The position numbers and the translations under genes are program-made. A stretch of 54,746 nt of DNA from CBDCBA01 sp965214125 (GTDB lineage Bacteria; Planctomycetota; Phycisphaerae; Tepidisphaerales; Tepidisphaeraceae). The notes under the pieces are model-generated. The model saw only the letters and a list, made by a program, of their open reading frames with translations, searched no databases and had not been told where the DNA came from. Each line of letters starts with the position of its first letter. Position 1 is the first letter of the stretch. Positions 38,629 to 47,577 of the stretch are shown here, piece by piece. Location: NCBI GenBank assembly GCA_965214125.1, contig CBDCBA010000030.1, positions 1 through 54,746 of the forward strand, in the 5' to 3' direction.

Positions 38629-39895
38629 CCTGGCCAGCCAACCGCCGGTCGTGAGCGTGCGCGACCTTGGCAAGCACTACCGCATCGCCCGCGGCGCAAA
38701 GCCGTCGCGCGGCAACGAGACGCTCGCCGAGTCGCTCGTGGGCCGGCTGCGGAACCCGTTCGCCCGCGCCCAGCGCGACGCCTTCTGGGCGGTCCGCCAC
38801 GTCAACTTCGACGTGGCCGAGGGCGAGGTGCTGGGCGTCGTCGGCCGCAACGGCGCGGGCAAGAGCACGCTCCTGAAACTCCTCAGCCGCATCACCCGGC
38901 CGAGCGAGGGCCACTTCGAACTGCGCGGCCGCGTCGGCTCGCTGCTGGAGGTCGGCACCGGCTTTCACCCCGAGCTCACCGGGCGCGAGAACATCTTCCT
39001 CAACGGCGCCATCCTCGGGATGGGCCGCGGCGAGGTGAAGGCCAAGTTCGATGAAATCGTCGACTTCAGCGGCGTCGAGCGCTTCCTCGACACGCCCGTC
39101 AAACGCTACAGCAGCGGCATGTACGTGCGCTTGGCCTTCGGCGTGGCGGCCCACCTGGAGCCCGAGATCCTCATCGTCGACGAGGTGCTGGCCGTCGGCG
39201 ACGCGGAGTTCCAGAAAAAGTGCCTCGGCAAGATGAAGAGCGTTGCCGGCAGCGGGCGGACGGTGCTCTTCGTCAGCCACAACATGACCGCCGTCCGCAG
39301 CCTGTGCAGCCGCTGCCTTTGGATGGAGAATGGCTCGGTTCGCGAGGAAGGCCCCGCGGGCGAGATCGTCTCTAAATATCTCGCCCGCGCCATCACGACC
39401 GCCGCGTGCGTCGACCTGACGGAACACCCCGGCAGGCCCGGCGGCATGAGCCCGGCCCTGCGCCGCGTGGAGTTTTTCGCCGACGGAGACCTGCCCCCCG
39501 GCGGCGTGGCGATCGGCGGAACGCTGCGCTTCCGCGTGCTCGTCCACCCGCCCGCGGCCGCCATCCAGTCGCCGGTCATCGGCTGCGTGGTAACGGGCCC
39601 CGACGGCGGGCGTGTCTTCGCGACCCACTCGCGCGACGCCGGCGCGGCCTTCGAACTGGGCGAGCCGATGTGGGTCGAGTGTGCCCTGCCCGACCTGGCG
39701 CTCGCCCCCGGCTGGTACGCGATGAAGCTCTCGCTCGGCGGCCTCGGGCCGACCGTCGACGCCGTCGAGGACGCGGCCCACTTCGAGGTGCTGCCCACCG
39801 ACTACTTCGGCAACGGCCGCCTGCCCGACGCGGGGCAGGGCGTGCTCGTGCAGCGCAGCCACTGGACCGCCCAACCCGCGGGGGCCGCCGCATGA
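38618..39895 (+). CDS. ABC polysaccharide export ATPase with C-terminal Wzt domain
   Basis: 425 residues from ATG 38618, preceded by GGAGCGGAGG. ATPase domain: Walker A GVVGRNGAGKSTLLKLL, ABC signature region YSSGMYVRLAFGVA and Walker B ILIVDEVLAVGD, followed by VLFVSHNMTAVR. The N-terminal half matches the O-antigen/teichoic-acid export class. From about 280 on there is a beta-rich domain (PALRRVEFFADGD, then WYAMKLSLGGLGPTVDAVED) like the Wzt carbohydrate-binding domain that recognises a capped polysaccharide end. This implies a substrate-selective export route. The stop overlaps the next ATG (ATGA). Confidence 0.93.
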   Translation: MSSDLASQPPVVSVRDLGKHYRIARGAKPSRGNETLAESLVGRLRNPFARAQRDAFWAVRHVNFDVAEGEVLGVVGRNGAGKSTLLKLLSRITRPSEGHFELRGRVGSLLEVGTGFHPELTGRENIFLNGAILGMGRGEVKAKFDEIVDFSGVERFLDTPVKRYSSGMYVRLAFGVAAHLEPEILIVDEVLAVGDAEFQKKCLGKMKSVAGSGRTVLFVSHNMTAVRSLCSRCLWMENGSVREEGPAGEIVSKYLARAITTAACVDLTEHPGRPGGMSPALRRVEFFADGDLPPGGVAIGGTLRFRVLVHPPAAAIQSPVIGCVVTGPDGGRVFATHSRDAGAAFELGEPMWVECALPDLALAPGWYAMKLSLGGLGPTVDAVEDAAHFEVLPTDYFGNGRLPDAGQGVLVQRSHWTAQPAGAAA

Positions 39896-40839
39896 GCAGG
39901 CCTCGCATCATCATCACCCACAAGGCGGGGCAGCTCGCCAACCACCTGAACCTGTTCGCGCAGTTCATCGCGCTGGCGCGCGAGACGGGGGCCGTGGTGC
40001 TCGACCCCTCCTTCGGAAAATACGCCAGCGGCTTCGAGTCGACACGCCACAGCCTGCTCTGCCGATACCCGGCCCGGACGATCAAGCTGCCGACGCCGAT
40101 CTCGGCCGGCATGCGCGAGCGGGCTTTCCGCTGGGCCGTGAGCCTGCGCGACGCCGTCCGCCACCGGCAGGACCTGACGCCACCGCCGCGCTGGACGCGC
40201 GGCATGCAGGCGCGCGTGGTCGAGTTCGGCCAGCCGTACGTTCACATGGACGACTGGACGCGGGCCGACCTGCCGCGGCGGGCGCTTTTGGTCAACGGGT
40301 ACCCGTTCCGCGCCCGCCGCCTCGTGGAAAAGCACCGGCCGGCGATCGTCGACTTCTTTCGGCCGACTGCCAGGCACCGGGCGGCCGTCGACGCAAGTGT
40401 TGCGGCGGCCAGAGGCGGCACGAATGATATGCTCATTGGCGTGCATATCCGCTGGGGCGACTACGCGACCTACCGCGGCGGGGAGTTCTTCTACGAGCTG
40501 CCGACGTACCTTCGTTTGATGCGCCAGGCCCGCGACGCCTTTGCCCCCCGGCCGGTGCGCTTCCTCGTCTGCAACGCCGAGCGCATGGATATGAGCGACT
40601 TCGATCAACTGTCAATCGCCTTCGGCCCCGGCAGCGCCGTGGGCGACCTCTACGCGCTGGCCGCCTGCGACGCGATCCTCGGGCCGCCGAGTTCCTACTC
40701 GGCGTGGGCCTCTTTCTACGGCGGCGCGCCGCTGAACCACGTGTACGACCCGGCGCCGCCCTTACGCGCCGACGGCTTCGAGCCGTCGCCCCACCCGCGC
40801 ACCGACTGGTCGGAGGCCGAAGCGAGGGACGCCGCCTGA
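39892..40839 (+). CDS. GT11-like fucosyltransferase-type protein
   Basis: 315 residues from ATG 39892 (ATGA overlap with the ATPase gene; an earlier frame is spurious). The opening IIITHKAGQLANHLNLFAQF and the motif LIGVHIRWGDYATYRGGEFF resemble GT11 alpha-1,2-fucosyltransferases, where HxRRxD is the GDP-fucose site; here it reads HIRWGD. DAILGPPSSYSAWASFYGGA is the usual C-terminal motif. It would act on the cytoplasmic side during glycan assembly. Fucose as donor is suggested by the family only. Confidence 0.72.
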   Translation: MSRPRIIITHKAGQLANHLNLFAQFIALARETGAVVLDPSFGKYASGFESTRHSLLCRYPARTIKLPTPISAGMRERAFRWAVSLRDAVRHRQDLTPPPRWTRGMQARVVEFGQPYVHMDDWTRADLPRRALLVNGYPFRARRLVEKHRPAIVDFFRPTARHRAAVDASVAAARGGTNDMLIGVHIRWGDYATYRGGEFFYELPTYLRLMRQARDAFAPRPVRFLVCNAERMDMSDFDQLSIAFGPGSAVGDLYALAACDAILGPPSSYSAWASFYGGAPLNHVYDPAPPLRADGFEPSPHPRTDWSEAEARDAA

Positions 40840-41795
40840 TGGAGCGTTCGCCGGACATTACCGTCGTGATCCCCGTCTACAACGCGGCGGCGCACGTGCG
40901 CGAGGCGGCGGCGTCGGCGCTGGCCCAGCCGGAGGTGGCGGAGGTGGCGCTCGTTGAGGACGGCTCGACCGACGACTCGCTCGAAGTCTGCGAGGCGATC
41001 CAATGCGAGGCGTCCAACCGCGTCCGCCTGCTCCGCCATCCGGGCGGCACAAATCGCGGCGCGGGGGCGACGCGGAACCTTGGCGTGCGGGAAACGACGT
41101 CGCCGCTGGTCGCCTTTCTCGACGCCGACGATTTCTACTTGCCCAACCGCTTCGCGACCGCCCGCCCGCTGCTGGACGACCCGGCCATCGACGGCGTCCA
41201 CGAGGCGGTCGGGACCGCGTTTGACTCAAGCGAGGCGCGGCAGTGGTGGACGATCGACCGCGGGCGCGACGAGGTCACGCGGGTGATCGGTGACGTGACG
41301 CCCGACGAATTGCTCGACGTCTGGCTCCTCGGCGGGCGCGGCGGCTTCCACGGCAACGGGCTACTGATTCGCCGAACACTTTTTGACCGGGCCGGAGGAT
41401 TCGAGCCGTCGCTGCGGATGTGCCAGGACACGCACCTTTGGATCCGCCTCAGCGCCGCCGGCCGGCTCGTCTCCGGGCGGACCGACGCCCCCGTAGCCAT
41501 GCGTCGCCTGCACGGCCGGAACCGCATTATGACCGACGCCGCGCTGCACCGGCAGTACCACCTGCGGATGGCCCAGTCGCTTGTGCGGTGGTCGCGCCGC
41601 CGCCTCGCCCCGCCGCGCCGCGGGCGCCTGGTCGATTCGTTCGTGCAATACTGGCTGGAACAGAATCCGCCGCGGTCGCTTGGTTGCAAGGGGCGTTGCC
41701 TCGCCTTGGCGACAGGCCTGGCCCTGCGCGACCCGCGCGTCGTACGCCACAGCCCGCGCCTCCGCCAACTTCTGCTCGGGCGACTCGCCTCGTGA
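40839..41795 (+). CDS. GT2-family glycosyltransferase
   Basis: 318 residues from ATG 40839, overlapping the previous stop (TGATG). It has ITVVIPVYNAAAHVREAAAS, VALVEDGSTDDSLEV, NRGAGATRNLGVRETTSPLV followed by AFLDADDFYLPNR with DxDD, and SLRMCQDTHLWIRLSAAGRL. A basic C-terminal stretch (RWSRRRLAPPRRGR) may bind membrane lipid. Part of the coupled export/synthesis chain. Sugar specificity unknown. Confidence 0.9.
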   Translation: MERSPDITVVIPVYNAAAHVREAAASALAQPEVAEVALVEDGSTDDSLEVCEAIQCEASNRVRLLRHPGGTNRGAGATRNLGVRETTSPLVAFLDADDFYLPNRFATARPLLDDPAIDGVHEAVGTAFDSSEARQWWTIDRGRDEVTRVIGDVTPDELLDVWLLGGRGGFHGNGLLIRRTLFDRAGGFEPSLRMCQDTHLWIRLSAAGRLVSGRTDAPVAMRRLHGRNRIMTDAALHRQYHLRMAQSLVRWSRRRLAPPRRGRLVDSFVQYWLEQNPPRSLGCKGRCLALATGLALRDPRVVRHSPRLRQLLLGRLAS

Positions 41796-41797
41796 CG

Positions 41798-42709
41798 ATG
41801 CCGACCGTCAGCGTCATCATCCCGGCCCACAATCGCGCCGCCTTACTCGGCGACACGCTCGACAGCGTTCGGGCGCAGTCGTTCGCGGACTGGGAGTGCG
41901 TGATCGTCGATGATGCCAGCTCGGACGATACGCCCGAGGTCGCTCGTATGTTTATGCGCGAGGATGGTCGTTTCCGCCTCGTGTCGGGCCGCTTCGGATC
42001 GGCGTCGGCGGCCCGTGACGCCGGAGCGGAAAGGGCGACGGGGGCGCTGCTGAGCTTTCTCGACAGCGACGATCTGATGGCGCCCGACAAGCTCGCGTGG
42101 CAGGTCGACAGGCTCCGGCGCGATCCGACGGCAACGATCGTCTACGGCGACACGCTTCAGTTCCGCACGGGCGACGACCCGAAGGTCGGCACGCTCTACG
42201 GCGCCGGCGGGCCGCGGCCGACGAGCTTCGAGGAACTGCTCGGCTTCAGCGCCATCTACGCGCCAACCGTGCGCGCCGACGCCTTTCGCGCCGCGGGCGG
42301 GTTCGACACGTCGCTCGCCAGCGCCGAGGACTGGGACATGTGGCTGACGCTCGCCCGCGCCGGCGGCCTGATCTACGAGCCGCGGCCGAGTCTGTACTAC
42401 CGGCTGCACTCGGGGAACAAGAGCAAGAACACCCTGCGCAACTTCCGCTGCGCTCTTCGCGTCGCCGCCAAGCACCTGCGCCACGTCCCACCGGCCAGGC
42501 GGCCGCGCGTGGCGTGGCGGACCTGGCGATACTTTGCCCGCGTCTACCCGTTGCCGCTGCTGCAAGACGCCGCCGCCTCGCGCGATCGTCGCGAGCGCGC
42601 CGCGGCGCGACACCAACTCGCCGCAGCGGCGCTGTTGCGGCCGCGGTGGCTCGTCCGCTACCCATCCGCGTGGCTCGGGCTTCCCTCCCTCGTTCGCTCG
42701 TCCGCATGA
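41798..42709 (+). CDS. GT2-family glycosyltransferase
   Basis: 303 residues from ATG 41798; an in-frame GTG at 41792 would overlap the previous stop (GTGA) and is equally plausible. It has VSVIIPAHNRAALLGDTLDS, WECVIVDDASSDDTPEVAR, ALLSFLDSDDLMAPDKLAWQ with DxDD, and FDTSLASAEDWDMWLTLARA with the typical ED acceptor-side acid. The tail is Arg-rich with several alpha-helical segments. Third transferase in the coupled chain. Confidence 0.9.
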   Translation: MPTVSVIIPAHNRAALLGDTLDSVRAQSFADWECVIVDDASSDDTPEVARMFMREDGRFRLVSGRFGSASAARDAGAERATGALLSFLDSDDLMAPDKLAWQVDRLRRDPTATIVYGDTLQFRTGDDPKVGTLYGAGGPRPTSFEELLGFSAIYAPTVRADAFRAAGGFDTSLASAEDWDMWLTLARAGGLIYEPRPSLYYRLHSGNKSKNTLRNFRCALRVAAKHLRHVPPARRPRVAWRTWRYFARVYPLPLLQDAAASRDRRERAAARHQLAAAALLRPRWLVRYPSAWLGLPSLVRSSA

Positions 42710-43620
42710 AGAGTCCCGCCGCCGCGTGGCGAAAGCTGTTCGCCGTCCCCTTCCACCTCGCCGCGCTGCGCCGCGAGGTCTGGCGCGTGCGCGAGGCGCT
42801 CGGCCGCATCGAGTCACGGCAACTACAAACGCTTGATTCCGATCATATCGTCGACTTCGAGTTTCGCGCTTTCAGCCAATTCGGCGAGGACGGCATCCTC
42901 CAACACCTGGTCCGCCACGTCCCGATCCCGCGGCCGTTGTTCGTGGAGTTCGGCGTCGAAAGCTACCGCGAAGCGAACACACGATTCCTGCTGACGGCTA
43001 ACAACTGGGCCGGCCTCGTGCTCGACGGCGACGCCGCGAATATCGAGACGATCCGCCACGACCCGGTCTACTGGTACCACAACCTCAAGGCCCGCGCCGC
43101 GTTCGTCACGCGCGAGAACATCAATCGCCTGCTTGCCGAGGAGGGTGTCACGGGCGACATCGGCCTGGTCAGCATCGACGTCGACGGCGTCGACTGGTGG
43201 ATTTGGGAGGCGATTGAGCAGGTTCGCCCGGCCATCGTCGTCGCCGAATACAACCACCGCTTCGGCCCCGACGCCAGCGTGACCGTCCCCTACCGGCCCG
43301 ACTTCGATCGCGGGCGGGCGCATCACTCGCTCTGCTACTTCGGCGCCTCGCTGCGGGCGCTCGAACGCCTGGGCTGTCGCAAAGGGTACGACCTGGTCGG
43401 CTGCGGCAGCGCCGGGCTGAACGCGTTCTTCGTCCGACGCGACCTGCGGCCGGACGGGTTTCCCGTCCGACCAGTGGAGGATGCGTTCGTGGACGGCCAG
43501 TTCTGCGAGTACCACGACGCCGGCGGCACGCGGCGACGGGCGTCGTTGGAGGAGCAGCGCGAGCTTGTGCTGTCACTTCCGCTCGTGCGGGTGAACGAAG
43601 ACGGGCGGGCCGAGGCGTGA
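42706..43620 (+). CDS. FkbM-like (methyltransferase-type) protein
   Basis: 304 residues from ATG 42706 (ATGA overlap). After an N-terminal helical part the protein has FSQFGEDGILQHLVRHVPIP, LFVEFGVESYREANTRFLLT, NWAGLVLDGDAANIETIRH and LVSIDVDGVDWWIWEAI. These resemble the strand and acidic motifs of FkbM-type SAM methyltransferases, which modify sugars. The first glycine-rich loop is weak (EFGVESYREA), so methyl transfer is not certain. Position within a glycosyltransferase chain supports tailoring of the exported glycan or of its end. Confidence 0.6.
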   Translation: MKSPAAAWRKLFAVPFHLAALRREVWRVREALGRIESRQLQTLDSDHIVDFEFRAFSQFGEDGILQHLVRHVPIPRPLFVEFGVESYREANTRFLLTANNWAGLVLDGDAANIETIRHDPVYWYHNLKARAAFVTRENINRLLAEEGVTGDIGLVSIDVDGVDWWIWEAIEQVRPAIVVAEYNHRFGPDASVTVPYRPDFDRGRAHHSLCYFGASLRALERLGCRKGYDLVGCGSAGLNAFFVRRDLRPDGFPVRPVEDAFVDGQFCEYHDAGGTRRRASLEEQRELVLSLPLVRVNEDGRAEA

Positions 43621-44540
43621 ACGGGCCGCTTGTCAGCGTCGTCATCCCCGCCTACGGCCACGCGGCCTTGATCGAGGAAACACTACGCAGCGTCTTTACG
43701 CAACGCTTCGAGCATATCGAGATCATCGTAATCGTCGACGGTTCGCCGGACGACACGGCGGATCGGTTGCGAGCAATGAGCGACTTTGAGCGTATCCGAA
43801 TGGTCGTTCAAGCCAACGCCGGGCAGGCGGCGGCGCGGAACAAGGGGGTGTCTCTCGCGCGTGGCAAGTACGTGGCGCTGCTGGACGACGACGACCTCTG
43901 GCCGGCGGACAAGCTCGCGTGGCAGGTCGGGCGCATGGAGGCCGACCCGTCGCTTGCGATGGTGTGGGGCGATGCCGAGCAGTTGCTGGAGGATGGGGCG
44001 GTTGTACCGCCGAAGGCGACGGAGTTCCCGCCGGGCCGGGTGGCGCAGGGGGAGGCGTTGCGGCGGTTCCAGTACCGGTGCCACCTGTTGTCGCCGGGGC
44101 AGTCGCTGATTCGGGCGGACGCGCTGCGGGCCATTGGCGGGTTCGACGCGACGGTTTGGGGCGCGGACGACTGGGACCTGTACCTTCGGCTGTTCCGGCA
44201 CGGCGCCGGTTGGTACGAGCCGCGCGTGGCGCTCACGTATCGCCTGCACGCGGCCAACGCCTCGTCGACGGCGGCGGCGCGGCACGCGCGGAATTACATG
44301 CAGGTCGCCCGGCGGCACCTTGGGTCGTTCGCGCAGCATCCGGTTCGCCGGACGCGCAATCACCTGAGGGCGGCGCACTACTTTGTGCCGAACCTGGTGG
44401 CGTCGGCGAAGCGATCGCTTGAGGCCGGCGATGCCGAGGCGGCGCGGGAGGCGTTGCGCCTGGCGGTGGCGTTCAGGCCGTACCTGCTGTTGCGGCGGTG
44501 GGTGCGGCGGGCGCTGGCCGCGGGCGGACAAGATGGCTGA
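43617..44540 (+). CDS. GT2-family glycosyltransferase
   Basis: 307 residues from GTG 43617 (GTGA overlap with the FkbM-like gene). It has VSVVIPAYGHAALIEETLRS, IIVIVDGSPDDTADRLRAMS, NAGQAAARNKGVSLARGKYV followed by ALLDDDDLWPADKLAWQVGR, and GFDATVWGADDWDLYLRLFR. It resembles the 41798 gene closely in plan, with the same D-D-L-x-A-P/W-D-K-L-A-W-Q-V phrase, and may be its diverged duplicate. It ends by converging with, and overlapping by 68 bases, the membrane GT2 gene on the other strand. Confidence 0.9.
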   Translation: MNGPLVSVVIPAYGHAALIEETLRSVFTQRFEHIEIIVIVDGSPDDTADRLRAMSDFERIRMVVQANAGQAAARNKGVSLARGKYVALLDDDDLWPADKLAWQVGRMEADPSLAMVWGDAEQLLEDGAVVPPKATEFPPGRVAQGEALRRFQYRCHLLSPGQSLIRADALRAIGGFDATVWGADDWDLYLRLFRHGAGWYEPRVALTYRLHAANASSTAAARHARNYMQVARRHLGSFAQHPVRRTRNHLRAAHYFVPNLVASAKRSLEAGDAEAAREALRLAVAFRPYLLLRRWVRRALAAGGQDG

Positions 44541-45675
44541 CGACGCCGATCGCGTACCCCGCTAACGCGCAGAGGTAGTAAACCACGTGCGGCACGAACC
44601 CGGCCACCGCAAAGCCGACCCCGCCGATCCTGGCCATCATCGCGTACTGCCGGCGGTTGAGCAGGACGATCGCGCCGATCAGCCCCGCCACGATGATCGC
44701 TACGGGCCACAAACGCACGGTGATGAACACTGCCACCCCGGCCCACGTCAACAGGACGATCGGCGTCAGCCAGCGCCACCCGACGCCTCGGGCGGTCAGC
44801 GCATCGAGCGCCAGCGTGCCAACCACTGCAACCAGCGGCACGAGCCACAGCCACGGGTCGAAGAAGCCGGCGACAACGAACAGGCCGACCAACGCCGCGG
44901 CGGCAAGGGCGGCAATCTTCTGCGTCGGGCCGACGTTCAGGTCCGGCACGCTCGCGCCGCCGTCGCGGGCGGCGGCGAGCAGCACGCGCGTCCACGGCAC
45001 GCCGCGATCGAAAACGTCCGTGCGGACGAGCCCGCCCCACCGCCAGCGCTTCAGGTGCTCGACCTGAAGGTCGCGATCCAGCCGGATGTCGTGGCCCGCC
45101 GCGGAAAGGCGCATGCCGAGCTCCACGTCCTCAATGCACGGCCGACCGTACGTTTCGTCGAAGCCGCCAAACTTGAGGAACACGTCGCGTCGCATCGCGC
45201 CGCAGCCGCTCCAAAAGGTGCTGGCGTCGGGCCGGGCAACCTGGTGGGTGTGGCGGTGCGCGAGGTTCTTCCACCGGCTGATGAGGGCCGGGCTCGCCGG
45301 GGCGGGGCCGTAGCTGCCGAAGGTGGCGTCGTGGGAGGTGTCGGGGCCAAGCGTCACAAGCACGCGGGCCATCGCGTCGGCGTGGGCAAGGCAGTCGGCG
45401 TCGACGAACCAGACGATGTCGCCGCGGGCCGCCCTTGCCCCGCTGTTGCGAGCGACGGCCGGGCCGACGTTGTCCGGCAGGCGAATCACGTGGGCCCCGC
45501 TCGCTTCGGCGACGTCGGCAGACTCCGGCGATCGTGAGGCGTCGTCCACCACAACGATCTCGTAAGCGGCCGGATCAATTGTGCTTGCCGCGAGGGCCGC
45601 CAGGCACTGGCGCAGGCGCTGGGGATCGTCGCGCACCGGCACGACGACGCTAAGCCGTGGCGGGGTCGCGCTCAC
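44473..45675 (-). CDS. GT2 glycosyltransferase with C-terminal membrane segments
   Basis: 400 residues. Catalytic half 1-230: LSVVVPVRDDPQRLRQCLAA, YEIVVVDDASRSPESADVAE, VGPAVARNSGARAARGDIVW followed by FVDADCLAHADA with DxD, and RDVFLKFGGFDETYGRPCIE followed by DVELGMRLSAAG. Then about four to five membrane segments between 255 and 385 (IAALAAAALVGLFVVAGFFD; WLWLVPLVAVVGTLALDAL; WLTPIVLLTWAGVAVFITV; VAIIVAGLIGAIVLLN). It likely glycosylates a lipid carrier at the membrane. Its GTG start overlaps the stop of the upstream flavoprotein gene (GTGA). Confidence 0.9.
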   Translation of the reverse strand: MSATPPRLSVVVPVRDDPQRLRQCLAALAASTIDPAAYEIVVVDDASRSPESADVAEASGAHVIRLPDNVGPAVARNSGARAARGDIVWFVDADCLAHADAMARVLVTLGPDTSHDATFGSYGPAPASPALISRWKNLAHRHTHQVARPDASTFWSGCGAMRRDVFLKFGGFDETYGRPCIEDVELGMRLSAAGHDIRLDRDLQVEHLKRWRWGGLVRTDVFDRGVPWTRVLLAAARDGGASVPDLNVGPTQKIAALAAAALVGLFVVAGFFDPWLWLVPLVAVVGTLALDALTARGVGWRWLTPIVLLTWAGVAVFITVRLWPVAIIVAGLIGAIVLLNRRQYAMMARIGGVGFAVAGFVPHVVYYLCALAGYAIGVVSHLVRPRPAPAAPTAATAGTA

Positions 45676-47291
45676 GTGGCGGCGGCGGTCGAGATGCCGG
45701 GGGCCGGGCTTGGGGACGACGCGACATTGCGGCCGAGTTGACCCTTCGAGCGGTCGCCGCTCTTGATCTCCTCGTGGTACTCCTGGTCGGCGTTGATCGA
45801 CCAGAGGTCGTGCGACTCACCCTTGAGCAGCGAGCGCACGGCGTACAGGCCGGTGAGCATCGAGTGGTCTTGGTTGTTGTAGCGGTGCAGCCCGTTGCGG
45901 CCGACCGTGCGCAGGTTCTCAAGACTGTCGACGTAGTTGCGAATCACGTCGACATGCCCGGCGTAGGCGGCGTCGTAGACGGGGTAGCTCTTCGGGACGC
46001 GGTAGACCACGCCATCCTTGACCTTGCTCGCGGGGCACAGGCCGATGCGGTCGAGCTCCTGCTTGGCGAGTTCGACGAGCTCGGGGTTGGAGAGCGACCA
46101 GAGATCGTCGCCCTCGTTGCAGAAGTATTCCAGGCCCAAGCTCGATCGCTTGCCGCGGTCGTGCGCCGGGATCATCTCGGGCGACCAGTTGCCAAAGTTC
46201 TGGATGCGGCCGACCTTCACGCGCGGGTCGTGGACGTAGATCCAGTTGTCGGGGAACAGGTCCGGGTCGTCGACGATCAGGCAGACGGTGAGGAAGTCGC
46301 GGTACTTCAGGCTGTTGGCGGCCTTCAGCACGGGCTCGGGCGCCGGCGGGTCGAGGCGGCGGACGAGCTCGGCCAGTGGCATCGAGCTGAGGACGGGCGC
46401 GCCGTTATCCTCGCGGTGGGTTTGGCCCTCGGCGTCGGTCCAGGTGACGCCGGTCACGGTCTTGCCGTCGCGGTGGACGGTCTCGACGGTGGCTTGGCGT
46501 TCCACACAGCCGCCGCGCTTCTCGACGCTGTTGGCGAAGCACTCCCACAGCAGGCCTGGGCCGTGACGCGGGTAGTGGAACTCCTCGATCAGCGTCGTGA
46601 TCTTGCCGTGCTTGGGCTTGAAGATGCCGCCCATCACGGCGCTGCGCAGCGACAGGTTCTTGATGCGTTGCGCCGCCCACTCGGCCTTGAGTTCCTTCGT
46701 GCTGATGCCCCAGACCTTCTCGGTGTAGGTCTTGAAGAACGTGCGGAACAGGCGCCTGCCAAAGCGGTTGACGACCCACTCCTCGAAGGTTTCCTCCTGC
46801 TTGTGCGGGAAGACCTTCCACCGGCAGTAGCTGGCCATGAGCCAGGCGCTCTCGTACCAGCCCAGGTTTTTCAGGGCGTTGAGGGGCTTGAGCGGGTAGT
46901 TGTAGAACTTGCCGCCGTAGTAGATGCGGCTGAGGCGCGGGCGCTTCAGGAAGCTCTCGCCGTTCTCGGCCAGGACCGTGTTCCACAGGTCGCGGACCTC
47001 GTCGCTCTTGGTGAAGAAGCGGTGCCCGCCCATGTCGAAGCCGTACCCCTTGTAGGTTTCAGTGCGGCTGATGCCGCCGACGATCTGGCCCTTCTCGAGC
47101 ACGAGCGGGCGCCGGCCGTGTTCGGCGGCCTCGTACGCAGCGGTGAGCCCGGCGGGCCCGCCGCCGATCACGACAAAATCCGCCCGAGCGCCTGCCGTGG
47201 CCGCATCGCGATCGGCGTCGTCGTCACTCGATGGCGCCAAGTGCACGTCCTCGTGTTCCATTTGAGACAGCATTCGAAATCCAGTTCCCAT
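45672..47291 (-). CDS. NAD(P)/FAD-dependent oxidoreductase, UGM/HemY-like
   Basis: 539 residues. The Rossmann FAD motif DFVVIGGGPAGLTAAYEAAE is at about 40-60, followed by VLEKGQIVGGISRTETYKGY and GFDMGGHRFFTKSDEV. A late LENLRTVGRNGLHRYNNQDH marks the FAD-binding C-terminus. The class is used in polysaccharide loci as UDP-galactopyranose mutase relatives or similar sugar-modifying flavoproteins (COG1232-like). It has no membrane segment and an acidic N-terminal extension of about 35 residues. Coupling with the following GT2 gene (four-base overlap) suggests it makes an activated sugar or lipid intermediate for it. The exact reaction is not predictable. Confidence 0.85.
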   Translation of the reverse strand: MGTGFRMLSQMEHEDVHLAPSSDDDADRDAATAGARADFVVIGGGPAGLTAAYEAAEHGRRPLVLEKGQIVGGISRTETYKGYGFDMGGHRFFTKSDEVRDLWNTVLAENGESFLKRPRLSRIYYGGKFYNYPLKPLNALKNLGWYESAWLMASYCRWKVFPHKQEETFEEWVVNRFGRRLFRTFFKTYTEKVWGISTKELKAEWAAQRIKNLSLRSAVMGGIFKPKHGKITTLIEEFHYPRHGPGLLWECFANSVEKRGGCVERQATVETVHRDGKTVTGVTWTDAEGQTHREDNGAPVLSSMPLAELVRRLDPPAPEPVLKAANSLKYRDFLTVCLIVDDPDLFPDNWIYVHDPRVKVGRIQNFGNWSPEMIPAHDRGKRSSLGLEYFCNEGDDLWSLSNPELVELAKQELDRIGLCPASKVKDGVVYRVPKSYPVYDAAYAGHVDVIRNYVDSLENLRTVGRNGLHRYNNQDHSMLTGLYAVRSLLKGESHDLWSINADQEYHEEIKSGDRSKGQLGRNVASSPSPAPGISTAAAT

Positions 47292-47577
47292 GGGTGACGC
47301 GTCCGCCGGGCCGACACCGCAACCAACGCCGGGAGGGGTCGGGGGGCCGCGTCATGTTCAAACAGCAACCGACCGCGGGCAGCGAGCGGCTACGACTCCA
47401 TCGGTAAGATACATGAGGTTCCGCCGCTATGTCACCGAACAAATCCGCCCGTAAGCGGCGTTTCCGATAATCGATTAAGCCGTTCCTGCGCGTCCAGAAT
47501 TCTCCCGCGACGTTAGACCGCAGACCCCAGGCGGCACCGCCGGTTGGCTCGCCCTGTTCGGGCGACCGCTCGCGATG
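47292..47577. other. Upstream region of the flavoprotein gene, no gene seen
   Basis: 286 bases between two minus-strand genes. Composition is somewhat AT-richer than the coding DNA around it. I see no convincing ORF and no long palindrome, unlike most gaps in this window. It presumably holds the promoter of the 47291 gene. Confidence 0.4.
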
